Shown piece by piece: positions 63,947 through 64,000 of a stretch of DNA of 64,000 bases; within the stretch, counting starts at the first letter, position 1; each line of letters opens with the position of its first letter. The notes beneath the pieces are model-generated. The model worked only from the letters and a program-made list of their open reading frames with translations. It was not told the DNA's origin and made no database searches. The stretch is from Streptococcus sp. k-402 (lineage in GTDB: Bacteria; Bacillota; Bacilli; Lactobacillales; Streptococcaceae). Location: positions 56,859 to 120,858 of the forward strand of contig NZ_VMNB01000008.1 in the NCBI RefSeq assembly GCF_013277515.1, read 5' to 3'. The position numbers and the translations under genes were made by a program.

Positions 63947-64000
63947 GACTGTATTTGAGTATAACTTTATGGTTTGATTTTTATTTGATATAGTAGTAAA

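Overview
The window looks like the chromosome of a mitis-group streptococcus (Streptococcus pneumoniae, S. pseudopneumoniae, S. mitis or a close relative). The evidence is a LytA-type choline-binding amidase, two BOX-type repeats, remnants of IS630-Spn1-like and IS1167-like elements, a CBS-HotDog SpxR regulator, a second MurA, and the gene run MATE-pyrC-mutX-ung. The base composition is AT-rich throughout.

Positions 1 to about 38.1 kb are a large siphovirus prophage that continues past the left edge. On the minus strand, in transcription order, it carries: a primase-helicase, VRR-NUC and SNF2 proteins (28.9-24.7 kb); a DUF1492 regulator and small conserved genes; a compact phage S-adenosylmethionine synthetase; HNH nuclease; a ParB/adenine methylase and a cytosine-5 methylase (23.5-19.0 kb); terminase, portal, ClpP-like protease and HK97-type capsid (18.4-12.4 kb); connectors, tail tube, a frameshifted tail chaperone, tape measure and tail tip (12.4-1.8 kb); and holin plus amidase. 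A plus-strand replication operon (29.2-33.6 kb) encodes DUF2800 and DUF2815 proteins and a family-A DNA polymerase. Two accessory cassettes ride on the phage. One is a ParE/RelB-like toxin-antitoxin pair with its own promoter, operator and terminator, lodged between terminase and portal. The other is a three-gene ABC-three-component (ABC-3C) predicted conflict system at the right end, next to rlmD. No integrase or CI-like repressor is visible, so either the recombinase lies off the left edge or the element is unusual.

From 38.1 kb the chromosome proper runs rlmD, a lipoprotein thioredoxin/CcdA pair, a YSIRK surface-protein gene broken by a one-base frameshift in a homopolymer and preceded by a (TA)n tract in its putative promoter, map, spxR, an acetyltransferase gene and murA2. 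A nest of mobile DNA follows at 48.7-53.4 kb: an IS630 remnant, an IS1182-type element whose transposase is frameshifted and which carries a group IIC intron just after a terminator-like hairpin, and an IS1167-type remnant. After that come a MATE exporter, pyrC, mutX, ung and a HAD phosphatase, then an unrecognised two-gene cassette (58.3-59.5 kb) with a palindrome-rich upstream region. The window ends with a dihydroxyacetone-kinase locus: dhaKLM, and divergent dhaS-dhaQ with a recognisable DhaS operator.

The most unusual regulatory signals are in the phage. Three copies of ACTGGATA-15 bp-GKTAATAT each end 30-32 bp before the start codon of a small gene. Three copies of CCGGAA-15 bp-TTACCTATA lie in the divergent replication region. 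A pair of 17-bp direct repeats 33 bp apart sits at a putative promoter beside the DUF1492 regulator. Several intrinsic terminators lie directly in front of the ribosome-binding site of the next gene (portal, terminase, metK, DNA polymerase).
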